Virus record (IMG/VR): IMGVR_UViG_3300035698_002520
Coordinates: 1 to 24,898 of that record
Direction: 5' to 3' (one strand)
DNA: 24,898 bases
Origin: a virus
A program made the position numbers and the translations under genes. The notes under the pieces were generated by a model. That model did no database searches, was not told the DNA's origin, and worked only from the letters and a program-made list of their open reading frames with translations. This document shows positions 12,844-18,742 of the stretch, piece by piece (within the stretch, counting starts at the first letter, position 1; each line of letters begins with the position of its first letter).

Positions 12844-12979
12844 TTGATTCTTTTAAGAATAATCTTATTGCTTGACGAGCTGATTGTGCGATTGATAAAT
12901 CGTTATGTTTACTATATCTCTCTAGTTGAGCAAATAACTTTTTATCCATTCTTAATAGGTATTCTTTATCTTTTTTCAT
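12827..12979 (-). CDS. Ribbon-helix-helix (CopG/Arc-like) transcription factor
   Basis: A 50-aa protein. KEYLLRMDKKLFAQLERYSK gives the beta strand and first helix, HNDLSIAQSARQAIRLFLKE the turn and second helix: the usual ribbon-helix-helix layout, which dimerises to bind short palindromes with the strand in the major groove. It is the second gene after the promoter at 13275-13303, whose spacer is an 8-bp-arm palindrome, so autoregulation is plausible. A short tail (SNETNS) ends the protein. Confidence 0.7.
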   Translation of the reverse strand: MKKDKEYLLRMDKKLFAQLERYSKHNDLSIAQSARQAIRLFLKESNETNS

Positions 12980-12981
12980 AT

Positions 12982-13245
12982 TTATAATTTAAATTTAGTT
13001 ACTTTTGCTCTCATTTCTGTTCCTTCTAAATCATCAGAGCTTACTTTTAATCTCATATCTATTCTAGCATTACCATTATTGAAAAATGCTATTTCGTTTT
13101 CTTTCATACCTGCTCCATCATAGCTATTTATTTCTACATTTATTCCATATGTTCCGAAATCATCAGACATTGATGGCTGTATTTTATCATCATCTTTAAA
13201 GTTTTTTAATGCTTGTCTTAATTGTCCTACTGTTGTAATTTTCAT
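12982..13245 (-). CDS. Small protein, function unknown
   Basis: An 87-aa protein starting MKITTVGQLRQALKNFKDDD. The 'T-x-G-x-L-x-x-x-L-x-x-F-x-D-D' opening recalls small phage proteins of unknown role that I cannot name. The rest alternates beta strands and polar loops (NARIDMRLKVSSDDLEG). First gene after a well-formed promoter with an operator-like palindrome. Confidence 0.6.
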   Translation of the reverse strand: MKITTVGQLRQALKNFKDDDKIQPSMSDDFGTYGINVEINSYDGAGMKENEIAFFNNGNARIDMRLKVSSDDLEGTEMRAKVTKFKL

Positions 13246-13274
13246 ATGTTTATTCTTTAGTTACTTATATACTT

Positions 13275-13303
13275 ATTGTATATCAATTTGATATATAAGT
13301 CAA
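13275..13303 (-). promoter_or_regulatory. Sigma-70 promoter with operator-like palindrome in spacer
   Basis: Minus strand TTGACT (13298-13303), 17-nt spacer, TACAAT (13275-13280). The spacer contains TATATCAA-N-TTGATATA (13279-13295), a perfect 8-bp-arm inverted repeat that overlaps the -10. A dimeric repressor bound here would block RNA polymerase. The nearby ribbon-helix-helix protein is the natural candidate (inference). Confidence 0.75.
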
Positions 13304-13328
13304 CCCCATTATATCTACCTAACATTAG

Positions 13329-13706
13329 CTAACAAACATCCTTCATATTTTCTTTCGCATAATCGTATATCTTTTTTAACTCTTTTTGGGTGAACTTATG
13401 CACAGTCCATTTGGTGTCCATTAAGTCTTTTACTGCATCAGCTCCAATTTTTAACTCTAAGTTTCTTTTATAATAATGAAGATTCCCATGTTTAAAGGTA
13501 TTACAGAAAGCACATTGTGCGTTTACGTTTAATTCATTGAAATAACAAGCATTAGTGTTATGGATAAAATGTCCTGCATGTAGTTCTTTCCAGTTCTTTG
13601 TTTGACCACAACTAATACATTCACAATTCCCTCTCCAATCAGCATCACGTTTTCTTATGTATTCTGAAAATACTTTCCAAACCTTTTTCTTTGTTAGCTT
13701 CTTCAT
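13329..13706 (-). CDS. ninG: NinG-like (Rap) recombination endonuclease
   Basis: A 125-aa protein matching lambda NinG/Rap, a structure-selective nuclease that helps phage recombination. Visible motifs: N-terminal basic region TKKKVWKVFSEYIRKRD, zinc knuckle CISCGQTKNW, the hallmark HAGHFI, then NVNAQCAFCNTFKHGN and the helical tail KIGADAVKDLM. Cys and His spacing follows the family's HNH-like zinc core. It lies in the replication block with the SSB-like and initiator-like genes and is followed by a promoter gap. Confidence 0.85.
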   Translation of the reverse strand: MKKLTKKKVWKVFSEYIRKRDADWRGNCECISCGQTKNWKELHAGHFIHNTNACYFNELNVNAQCAFCNTFKHGNLHYYKRNLELKIGADAVKDLMDTKWTVHKFTQKELKKIYDYAKENMKDVC

Positions 13707-13707
13707 A

Positions 13708-14037
13708 TTATTTGTTTAAGTGTTTATTAAATATTTCTTTAACTCTATCTTTTATCAACCAATGTTCTGGTAAGCAGTAAGCTATTTCATCTTCTAGTTC
13801 TTGCTTGATAGTTTTTAAAGTTTCTAGGTGTTCTTCTTTTTGTTTAGCTAAACATTCTTTTATAAACTCCTTTACTAACTCTTTATGTGTTTTTTGTAGG
13901 CTTGGATTAATAAATATTTCTTGGTTTTGATTGTCTTCACTCCAAACCTGTAATGGATATATTTTATCAAATTCTTTCTCCCACCCACACTCACAAGGGT
14001 TAGTTTCGCATTTAGTACATAAGTTTTCGTCTTTCAT
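13708..14037 (-). CDS. Small protein with N-terminal zinc-binding cysteines, function unknown
   Basis: A 109-aa protein. The N-terminus NLCTKCETNPCECGWEKEF carries five cysteines in a compact zinc-knuckle pattern often seen on short phage proteins. The rest is helical and coiled-coil-like (HKELVKEFIKECLAKQKEE, TLKTIKQELEDEIAYCL). It lies one base ahead of ninG, so the two are probably co-translated. Role unknown. Confidence 0.6.
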   Translation of the reverse strand: MKDENLCTKCETNPCECGWEKEFDKIYPLQVWSEDNQNQEIFINPSLQKTHKELVKEFIKECLAKQKEEHLETLKTIKQELEDEIAYCLPEHWLIKDRVKEIFNKHLNK

Positions 14038-14048
14038 ATTGTTATTTA

Positions 14049-14534
14049 TTAATCTCTTAACTCCTCCAAATTTATTAAATCTCTTAAAACTTCATGCGCA
14101 TTTTTTAACCATACACCTTCTTCATTAAGCAAATCTTCGTGAATTTTATTGTGACATTTTTCACAAAGAGGAACTAAATCTTTGTCTTCTTCTTCTCCCT
14201 TATTATCGTAGCAACAATGGTGTAGAACATAAGAACCATTACCGCAACTAAAACATATTTTTTTATGTGTTTTATAGTATTCAATTTTCCTTCTTTTCCA
14301 ATAACCAGTTCTTAGATATTTATCATATTTCATCCATTTTAATTCTGCAACAGTTGGCTCTTTAACATCTTTAATTTCTCCGTTGTATTTCTTAACTTTC
14401 CTATTCCACGTTTTACTACCTAACTTACCTTTATTACATTTGCATTTTAAGCAATATAACATTGTACCATTTTTCTGTTCTCTTAATTCTAGTAGCTCAT
14501 CGCAAATTGGACATCTATTTAATATTCTTGGCAT
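14049..14534 (-). CDS. HNH endonuclease with N-terminal zinc ribbon
   Basis: A 161-aa protein with two parts. Residues 1-40 hold RCPICDELLE and YCLKCKCNKG, a zinc ribbon. Residues 90-140 are an HNH nuclease: ICFSCGNGSYVLHHCCYDNK, then DLVPLCEKCHNKIHEDLL with the catalytic His residues and second cysteine pair. It lies between the replication initiator-like gene and ninG. It could be a homing nuclease or a replication/recombination nuclease. Neighbouring genes look uninterrupted, unlike the two methyltransferase loci. Confidence 0.8.
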   Translation of the reverse strand: MPRILNRCPICDELLELREQKNGTMLYCLKCKCNKGKLGSKTWNRKVKKYNGEIKDVKEPTVAELKWMKYDKYLRTGYWKRRKIEYYKTHKKICFSCGNGSYVLHHCCYDNKGEEEDKDLVPLCEKCHNKIHEDLLNEEGVWLKNAHEVLRDLINLEELRD

Positions 14535-14539
14535 TTAGT

Positions 14540-15115
14540 TTATCTTAGTTCTTTAAAATATCCAGTATCTAAATCTATTTTATTATTACTAGCATCTACC
14601 CACTTATCGAAGAAACGTAGTGCGATAGTACCATCGTGGCATTTAACTTTTGTAAAATCTTTAAATGGTTTTTTTAAATCTTTAAAAGGTATAATAACAT
14701 TCTTTCCAGTCTTATCTTTATTAGTTGTTTCAATTTGTTTTCGATTTGCTTTCAATTTGTTTTCAACTTCGCTTTCAACTACATTATAATTATCATAGTT
14801 TTTTATGTAAAATAAGGTATATTTTGATGATGATTTCTTTTCAATCATGCTTTCAGAAATGAAGTAATCTAAAATATAACTTACAGTACCAGTTGAGAGC
14901 TTAAAATGTTCTCCAATCTTCTTAATAGACCCTATAAAAGTTCCTCTTTTTATAGTTATTTTTTTGTTATTTATTATAGTTTCTTTGTCTTTAAAATTTG
15001 CGTGAGAGAGTAAGTATATCCAAATAGCTATATAGTTTGGTTTACTACTTAGTGGATTTTCCCATATCGACCTATATATTTTTATAAAGCCTTTTTCTAA
15101 ATTTTTTTCTACCAT
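14540..15115 (-). CDS. Phage replication initiator-like protein (winged-helix N-terminus)
   Basis: A 191-aa protein. GFIKIYRSIWENPLSSKPNY and AIWIYLLSHANFKDKE, then IKRGTFIGSIKKIGEHFKLS and TGTVSYILDYFISESMIEKK match the winged-helix N-domain of phage DnaD-like replisome organisers, which bind the origin. The C-terminal half (about residues 110-190) is Lys/Asn rich and lacks a clear DnaD helicase-loading domain; FFDKWVDASNN is the only ordered patch. It is the first gene after a perfect promoter and a structured leader RNA, so its amount is probably controlled. Confidence 0.65.
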   Translation of the reverse strand: MVEKNLEKGFIKIYRSIWENPLSSKPNYIAIWIYLLSHANFKDKETIINNKKITIKRGTFIGSIKKIGEHFKLSTGTVSYILDYFISESMIEKKSSSKYTLFYIKNYDNYNVVESEVENKLKANRKQIETTNKDKTGKNVIIPFKDLKKPFKDFTKVKCHDGTIALRFFDKWVDASNNKIDLDTGYFKELR

Positions 15116-15131
15116 ATATTTTTATCCAATC

Positions 15132-15212
15132 AAAAAACCTCTGACATGTACGTGCTTAATAGCTCACACTGGCTACCAATCGTATTACCGATTGCGTACA
15201 TCTCAAAGGTTT
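15132..15212 (-). ncRNA. Structured leader RNA ending in a terminator (riboswitch- or attenuator-like)
   Basis: Minus strand: an 18-bp basal stem pairs 15195-15212 with 15135-15152, with one G-G mismatch and one wobble. Its 3' arm runs straight into TTTTTT, so it is also an intrinsic terminator. Inside are hairpin CAATCG-GTAATA-CGATTG and hairpin TAGC-CAGTGTGA-GCTA, giving a three-way junction. The loop bases TAATA could pair with TATTA beside the last stem. It begins about 45 nt after a perfect promoter and ends 17 nt before the replication gene. No family recognised. Confidence 0.65.
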
Positions 15213-15239
15213 CTTAATTGTGTGTGATTTTTTAAGCAT
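15156..15239 (-). CDS. Possible leader peptide (27 aa)
   Basis: A frame MLKKSHTIKKPLRCTQSVIR ending VASVSY, preceded by AATAAAAATG as in real starts here. It begins before the structured RNA, runs through the 5' arm of the basal stem and stops near the junction. Translation would disrupt the terminator stem, as in attenuation. It could equally be a chance frame. Confidence 0.25.
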   Translation of the reverse strand: MLKKSHTIKKPLRCTQSVIRLVASVSY

Positions 15240-15262
15240 TTTTATTCAGTTATCTATAATTT

Positions 15263-15290
15263 ATTATACGCCTATCTGATAGAATGTCAA
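15263..15290 (-). promoter_or_regulatory. Perfect-consensus sigma-70 promoter
   Basis: Minus strand TTGACA (15285-15290), 16-nt spacer, TATAAT (15263-15268): 12 of 12 consensus bases. AGCTA precedes the -35, giving AGCTATTGACA as at 8985-8995. Transcription would begin near 15256 and run into the structured leader and the initiator-like gene. This should be one of the strongest promoters in the window. Confidence 0.85.
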
Positions 15291-15293
15291 TAG

Positions 15294-15401
15294 CTAATTA
15301 TCCATCATAGCGAAACCAATCAAAATTAAGTAAACTATTATAATTGGTGGCCAGTATATTGCTAAGGCTATAAAGCCTAATATTACTAAAGTATGTCCCA
15401 T
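15294..15401 (-). CDS. Tiny membrane protein (35 aa)
   Basis: A 35-codon frame MGHTLVILGFIALAIYWPPI followed by IIVYLILIGFAMMDN: almost entirely hydrophobic, with a central WPP turn, so it could form one long or two short membrane helices. The start has the leader AAAAATATATG. Its stop lies four bases before the -35 of the strong promoter. Function unknown. Confidence 0.5.
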   Translation of the reverse strand: MGHTLVILGFIALAIYWPPIIIVYLILIGFAMMDN

Positions 15402-15407
15402 ATATTT

Positions 15408-15563
15408 TTATGTTAGTTTTTCAGTTAAATATTTTATTAATTCTTGCTTATTTAACACTTTTGCGTACTCTAATTTGTTTATATTAATAGTTACTAGGTA
15501 ATTAAAAGGTTTATTTTTAGTGTTTTTATCCTCTATTATTTTTTGTATAAGAATGTTTTTCAT
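15408..15563 (-). CDS. Small protein (51 aa), function unknown
   Basis: A 51-codon frame MKNILIQKIIEDKNTKNKPF then NYLVTININKLEYAKVLNKQ: a beta strand flanked by helices, Lys and Asn rich. It precedes the tiny membrane protein by 6 nt. The 39-nt gap before it holds only A/T-rich sequence. No family recognised. Confidence 0.5.
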   Translation of the reverse strand: MKNILIQKIIEDKNTKNKPFNYLVTININKLEYAKVLNKQELIKYLTEKLT

Positions 15564-15602
15564 TATTATTATTTAATTTCATATTTTTAATCTAATTGTC
15601 TT

Positions 15603-15890
15603 TTAATAAGTTCCAAAAGCTTCATTGTTCATAATATCGATTTCAGTCTTCATGCTTCTGATTAATTCTATAAGACCTTTACATTTATAATCTAGCATTA
15701 AAAACCTCTGTCCGTCTTCTGTAACAGCCCACAAAGCTTCTGCTTCTTTCCAAGTCTTAACGTCTGTTTTAATCTTAATAATATCAAAAGCTTTTCTTTG
15801 TAAGATTTCTCCTACTTCTTTTTTGTCTTGATTAAATTCTTGTGCTAGTTTTCTACGTTTAGTAGCTAGCTCTTGTGGAGTATAAGCCAT
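15603..15890 (-). CDS. Small helical phage protein, function unknown
   Basis: A 95-aa, mostly helical protein: TPQELATKRRKLAQEFNQDK, KEVGEILQRKAFDIIKIKTD, then a small aromatic core (WKEAEALWAVTEDGQRFLML) and LIELIRSMKTEID. I have the impression of similar proteins near phage recombination genes but cannot name the family. It starts 4 nt after the preceding small gene. Confidence 0.6.
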   Translation of the reverse strand: MAYTPQELATKRRKLAQEFNQDKKEVGEILQRKAFDIIKIKTDVKTWKEAEALWAVTEDGQRFLMLDYKCKGLIELIRSMKTEIDIMNNEAFGTY

Positions 15891-15894
15891 ATAG

Positions 15895-16038
15895 TTATGT
15901 TGTATAATAATTATCTTTTGATTTAAGTCTTGCTTCTGTATAGTTATAGCAAGGGCAGTTCTTGTTATGTATAACTGACCTGTAAGGGAATTTATGTTTT
16001 AGTATTAGCTCATGATATGAGCAGGTGCATTTTTTCAT
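15895..16038 (-). CDS. Small Cys/His protein (47 aa), possible zinc binder
   Basis: A 47-codon frame MKKCTCSYHELILKHKFPYR with a second pair CPC near residue 30. The CxC ... CxC spacing with a nearby His fits a small metal-binding fold. The ATG overlaps the TGA of the cytosine methyltransferase by 4 nt (ATGA), so it is coupled to that gene. Function unknown. Confidence 0.55.
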   Translation of the reverse strand: MKKCTCSYHELILKHKFPYRSVIHNKNCPCYNYTEARLKSKDNYYTT

Positions 16039-17126
16039 AATAGTTTTAACATTATTTCTTTAATTACATTTACGGTAACAGCATTTCCCGCCATTTTATA
16101 GCGGGCAGAATCAGAAATTGCAACCACATCTCCGTTTTCGTTAACTCCCTCTTTAGTCCAGTCATCTGGAAACCCTTGTAGACGTTCACATTCTTTTGGG
16201 GTTAATCTACGGATCTTAGCATCTTGCAAGGTGTGTTGTTGCATCCCAGTATCAATTGTTTGGGCTACACCCTTACCAACTCTACCTCGTCTAGTCTTTG
16301 AGTTAGGAACTGAAAGGTTTATTGAATCACCTTCTTCTGCTATTGCATATCCTTTCTTTGTTGCTTCTTTGACTGCGTACAATCCAGTCTTTGCTCCTTG
16401 CCCTCCTGCTTGACTTGCCTGAGTCGTAGATAATCCATCTGTAGCATAAACCCTGTTTCCTTGTCCGCCTCCTATAATTTGTTTAAGAGTTTTTGGGTTG
16501 CCTCCTCCGATAGGAAATACTTCTGGACGACTTGTTCCTCTAAGATGTCCGACAATGAACACTCTTTCCCTGTTTTGTGGAACACCGAAATTTTTGCTGT
16601 TAAGCACTTGCCATTGACAGTCATACCCCAATTCATCAATTTCGGTAATGATAGTTCTAAAAGTTCTACCTTTGTCGTGAGATAATAATCCTTTGACATT
16701 CTCAAGAAGGATAAGACGTGGTTGTTTTTGTTTAATAATCCTGCAGATTTCAAAGAAGAGTGTACCGCGGGTATCCATGAACCCTTTTCTTTTTCCAGCG
16801 ATTGAAAAACTCTGGCAAGGGAATCCGCCCACGAGGAGGTCAAAATCTGGTAATTCTTTTTCATTGATTTTTGTGATGTCTCCATAGTTTTTGTGGTTAA
16901 AGTGTTTGTTATAGACTTGGATGGCGTATTTGTCGATTTCACTAAAGCCAATACAGGTATTTGTCCTCCCCCTTGCCCCATCGCCTGTGTTAGACAAGGA
17001 CTGATGTTGTCCGTTCTTGGTGTTTGGTGTTTCTGGAGTCCTCCCCATATTATATAGTTCTTCATAGGCTTGTTGAATCCCTAGGGTAAAACCTCCCACT
17101 CCACTAAATAAATCTAGATACTTCAT
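16035..17126 (-). CDS. dcm: C5 cytosine DNA methyltransferase
   Basis: A 363-aa enzyme that methylates carbon 5 of cytosine using AdoMet, probably shielding phage DNA from restriction. Motifs are all present: I DLFSGVGGF (5-13), IV GGFPCQSFS with nucleophile Cys104, VI LENVKG (141-146), VIII QNRERVFIVG (184-193), IX RRLTPKECERLQGFP (about 308-322) and X AGNAV. The variable region 200-305 would set the target site. Residues 24-58 are a polar insert between motifs I and II. The gene is visibly less AT-rich than its neighbours. Its first 36 bases re-encode, with other codons, the start left behind at 17603-17641. Confidence 0.95.
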   Translation of the reverse strand: MKYLDLFSGVGGFTLGIQQAYEELYNMGRTPETPNTKNGQHQSLSNTGDGARGRTNTCIGFSEIDKYAIQVYNKHFNHKNYGDITKINEKELPDFDLLVGGFPCQSFSIAGKRKGFMDTRGTLFFEICRIIKQKQPRLILLENVKGLLSHDKGRTFRTIITEIDELGYDCQWQVLNSKNFGVPQNRERVFIVGHLRGTSRPEVFPIGGGNPKTLKQIIGGGQGNRVYATDGLSTTQASQAGGQGAKTGLYAVKEATKKGYAIAEEGDSINLSVPNSKTRRGRVGKGVAQTIDTGMQQHTLQDAKIRRLTPKECERLQGFPDDWTKEGVNENGDVVAISDSARYKMAGNAVTVNVIKEIMLKLL

Positions 17127-17605
17127 ATTATTTCCCCTTAGTTATATTATTAATTATATTATCATTTTTCCAATGACACGATTGGCACATTCTTTTATAG
17201 TCATTGGTATCTTCATATTTACCAGTCATATTTGCCCAATGGTATCTCTTTTTTTTATCTGTAGTTCCACAAATCTCACACTTCTTCGGCATACCTCTTT
17301 TTTTATATACCCGATAATGCAGTGCTGAATACCCTGCCTTGTCACCTCTCCAACAAGGATTGTTTTCTCCGTCTTGATTGTTATTTTTTGGTACCCTTGT
17401 TTTTATTTTCAAATCTCTCATCCATCTCCAAATTATTTTCTGAGTAACCCTATAATGTATTGCTAACTGGTTTTGTGTTAGTCCACTATTGTAAAGTTTT
17501 TTTATTTCCACTTTTTTTGGTAGAGGTGTTTTTGTGTACATGTTTGTCATAGATATAAATTTAATTATTATATCTATATTCTAGCAAACCCACATATCCT
17601 TGTCA
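17091..17605 (-). mobile_element. Putative HNH element that replaces the 5' end of the methyltransferase gene
   Basis: The segment runs from the break after motif I in the truncated start (GGAGGT at 17606) to the same codon in the intact gene (GGAGGT at 17091). It contains a promoter starting at the very border, an HNH gene, and a 36-base replacement start coding for MKYLDLFSGVGG. Because the replacement is in frame, the methyltransferase stays intact after insertion. Borders are inferred from the repeated coding motif; no terminal repeats or target duplication are evident beyond it. Confidence 0.65.
17128..17550 (-). CDS. HNH endonuclease with helix-turn-helix N-terminus
   Basis: A 140-aa protein. 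Residues 10-45 form a helix-turn-helix (IKKLYNSGLTQNQLAIHYRV, then TQKIIWRWMRDLKI). The C-terminus is the phage 'WAN'-type HNH: NPCWRGDKAGYSALHYRV, KKCEICGTTDKK, YHWANMTGKY and RMCQSCHWKND, with the cysteines binding zinc and the YHWAN His/Asn catalytic. Its stop lies one base before the methyltransferase ATG. It separates a motif-I-truncated methyltransferase start from the intact gene and has its own strong promoter, so a homing nuclease aimed at that gene is likely. Confidence 0.85.
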   Translation of the reverse strand: MTNMYTKTPLPKKVEIKKLYNSGLTQNQLAIHYRVTQKIIWRWMRDLKIKTRVPKNNNQDGENNPCWRGDKAGYSALHYRVYKKRGMPKKCEICGTTDKKKRYHWANMTGKYEDTNDYKRMCQSCHWKNDNIINNITKGK

Positions 17606-17606
17606 A
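17578..17606 (-). promoter_or_regulatory. Sigma-70 promoter of HNH-dcm unit
   Basis: Minus strand TTGACA (17601-17606), 17-nt spacer, TAGAAT (17578-17583): 11 of 12 consensus bases. The first T of the -35 is the last base of the motif-I codon of the broken methyltransferase start, so the promoter begins exactly at the insertion border. Expected start near 17571, 20 nt ahead of the HNH ATG. Confidence 0.8.
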
Positions 17607-17641
17607 CCTCCGATACCAGAGAATAATGATAAGTATTTCAT
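17603..17641 (-). pseudogene. Truncated start of the original C5 methyltransferase gene
   Basis: Twelve codons, MKYLSLFSGIGG, then TGA. SLFSGIGG is the canonical AdoMet-binding motif I of C5 methyltransferases. The ATG overlaps the TGA of the lytic transglycosylase by 4 nt, the standard coupling in this genome, which marks it as the native start of the ancestral gene rather than a chance match. It ends precisely where the HNH segment begins. Confidence 0.8.
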
Positions 17642-18144
17642 AAACAATTCTTAGTGTAGCCATACCAAGCTTCATAATTTCCGTCATGTAGACGTTTATT
17701 AATCACCCAGTACGTAGCTGTTTTATAATTATATCTATCTTCTAAAGAGATAGTTTCTTTGTGGACACTATTTATCATAAATAATCCTGAATCAATAGTT
17801 CCGTTAGTGTTCCAATTATTAGCCCAGTTATTCCAGTTAGATTCATTCTTAATAAGACAATCTATATCTTTAAAGTCAAGTCCTGCTTGTTCGACTGTTG
17901 TTTTAATCCACTCTCTCATTGTAGGTTCTTCTAACTCTACTGCTCTAGCAACCTTTACAGTAGCTAAGTCATGGCTGAATATTGCCATGTAATCAAAGTA
18001 TGCTTCTGCTGTTTTATAACCTGATGCTACTATGAACCAGATTATTAGAACTATACCTAAGAATTGTGTGAACAATCGTAATTGATAAATAGGGGATTGT
18101 AATTTGGCGATTTTTTGTTTTAGCGATTTTTTATTTTTGCTCAT
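17638..18144 (-). CDS. Membrane-anchored lytic transglycosylase (SLT/goose-lysozyme-like)
   Basis: A 168-aa protein. An N-terminal basic segment is followed by a membrane span (LGIVLIIWFIVASG, about 29-42). The C-terminal part has the transglycosylase signature CLIKNESNWNNWANN with catalytic Glu101, then DSGLFMINSVHKE (the SxGLxQ-type motif) and the helical NYEAWYGYTKNC. It would cleave peptidoglycan glycan strands, for DNA entry or lysis. The basic N-terminus before the span predicts an outward-facing catalytic domain. Its stop is coupled to the remnant methyltransferase start. Confidence 0.8.
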   Translation of the reverse strand: MSKNKKSLKQKIAKLQSPIYQLRLFTQFLGIVLIIWFIVASGYKTAEAYFDYMAIFSHDLATVKVARAVELEEPTMREWIKTTVEQAGLDFKDIDCLIKNESNWNNWANNWNTNGTIDSGLFMINSVHKETISLEDRYNYKTATYWVINKRLHDGNYEAWYGYTKNCL

Positions 18145-18514
18145 ACGTTTTTAATAATTGATTAATATTAAATTTACTTTTAGATTTTAGTATTTTGTGT
18201 ATGTTTTGAGCTTCTGCCTGTGTTTTTCCGTCTACTATCTTAATATTCTGTAATATAGACCTTAGCTTGTCCTCTGGTGTGCTTTCAACGGCTATATTTA
18301 GGCTTCTAAGGGGTTTTGTAGAATTAATTGGTTCGTAAGCGATTATGTAATTCTTTTTGAACAGGGGCTTTATATAGCGTTCTTCTGTCAATCTTCTAAG
18401 CTCTCTTTCAATAGTGCTTTCCTTATAGTATTTGTCTTGTCTTGCAATAAAGTATATCTGATCTAGCAAAGTATATTTGTTTATTGTGTTTTTAAGAATT
18501 TGATATAAACTCAT
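18131..18514 (-). CDS. Protein with possible winged-helix fold, function unknown
   Basis: A 127-aa basic protein. The first 60 residues (LLDQIYFIARQDKYYKESTI, ERELRRLTEERYIKPLFKKN) look like a winged helix used to read DNA or pair with protein. The C-terminal half is helical (GKTQAEAQNIHKILKSKSKF). It overlaps both neighbours, by 14 nt with the transglycosylase and 4 nt with the gene before it. No family recognised. Confidence 0.55.
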   Translation of the reverse strand: MSLYQILKNTINKYTLLDQIYFIARQDKYYKESTIERELRRLTEERYIKPLFKKNYIIAYEPINSTKPLRSLNIAVESTPEDKLRSILQNIKIVDGKTQAEAQNIHKILKSKSKFNINQLLKTYEQK

Positions 18515-18693
18515 ATTTTTAAATTATCATATAAATCAGCTTTCTGTTTTATCTCTTTGTATTTTTTACTTTCAATTATTGTTACATTACCTTTTGGCGT
18601 TGCGTACATAACGACACCACCTTTTAACGCTGTTTTAACACATTCTAAAAACATAATTGTATTTTTACCAGATTGTCTAAATGTAGATTTCAT
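18511..18693 (-). CDS. Small protein, function unknown
   Basis: A 60-aa protein: MKSTFRQSGKNTIMFLECVK, then GGVVMYATPKGNVTIIESKK and a helix YKEIKQKADLYDNL. Beta-rich centre with a helical tail. The start has the AAAAATATATG leader. Coupled by 4 nt to the next gene. No family recognised. Confidence 0.5.
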   Translation of the reverse strand: MKSTFRQSGKNTIMFLECVKTALKGGVVMYATPKGNVTIIESKKYKEIKQKADLYDNLKI

Positions 18694-18726
18694 ATATTTT
18701 TAGTCAATACTATTATCTACTAATTT

Positions 18727-18742
18727 AGTACTAATTAGTACT
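18727..18742. repeat. 16-bp perfect palindrome AGTACTAATTAGTACT
   Basis: A perfect palindrome overlapping the stop of the 49-aa gene and lying 35 nt ahead of the 18693 start. Further TTAGTA words follow (minus strand TTAGTA at about 18722-18727 and beyond). It could be an operator for a dimeric repressor. Confidence 0.45.
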
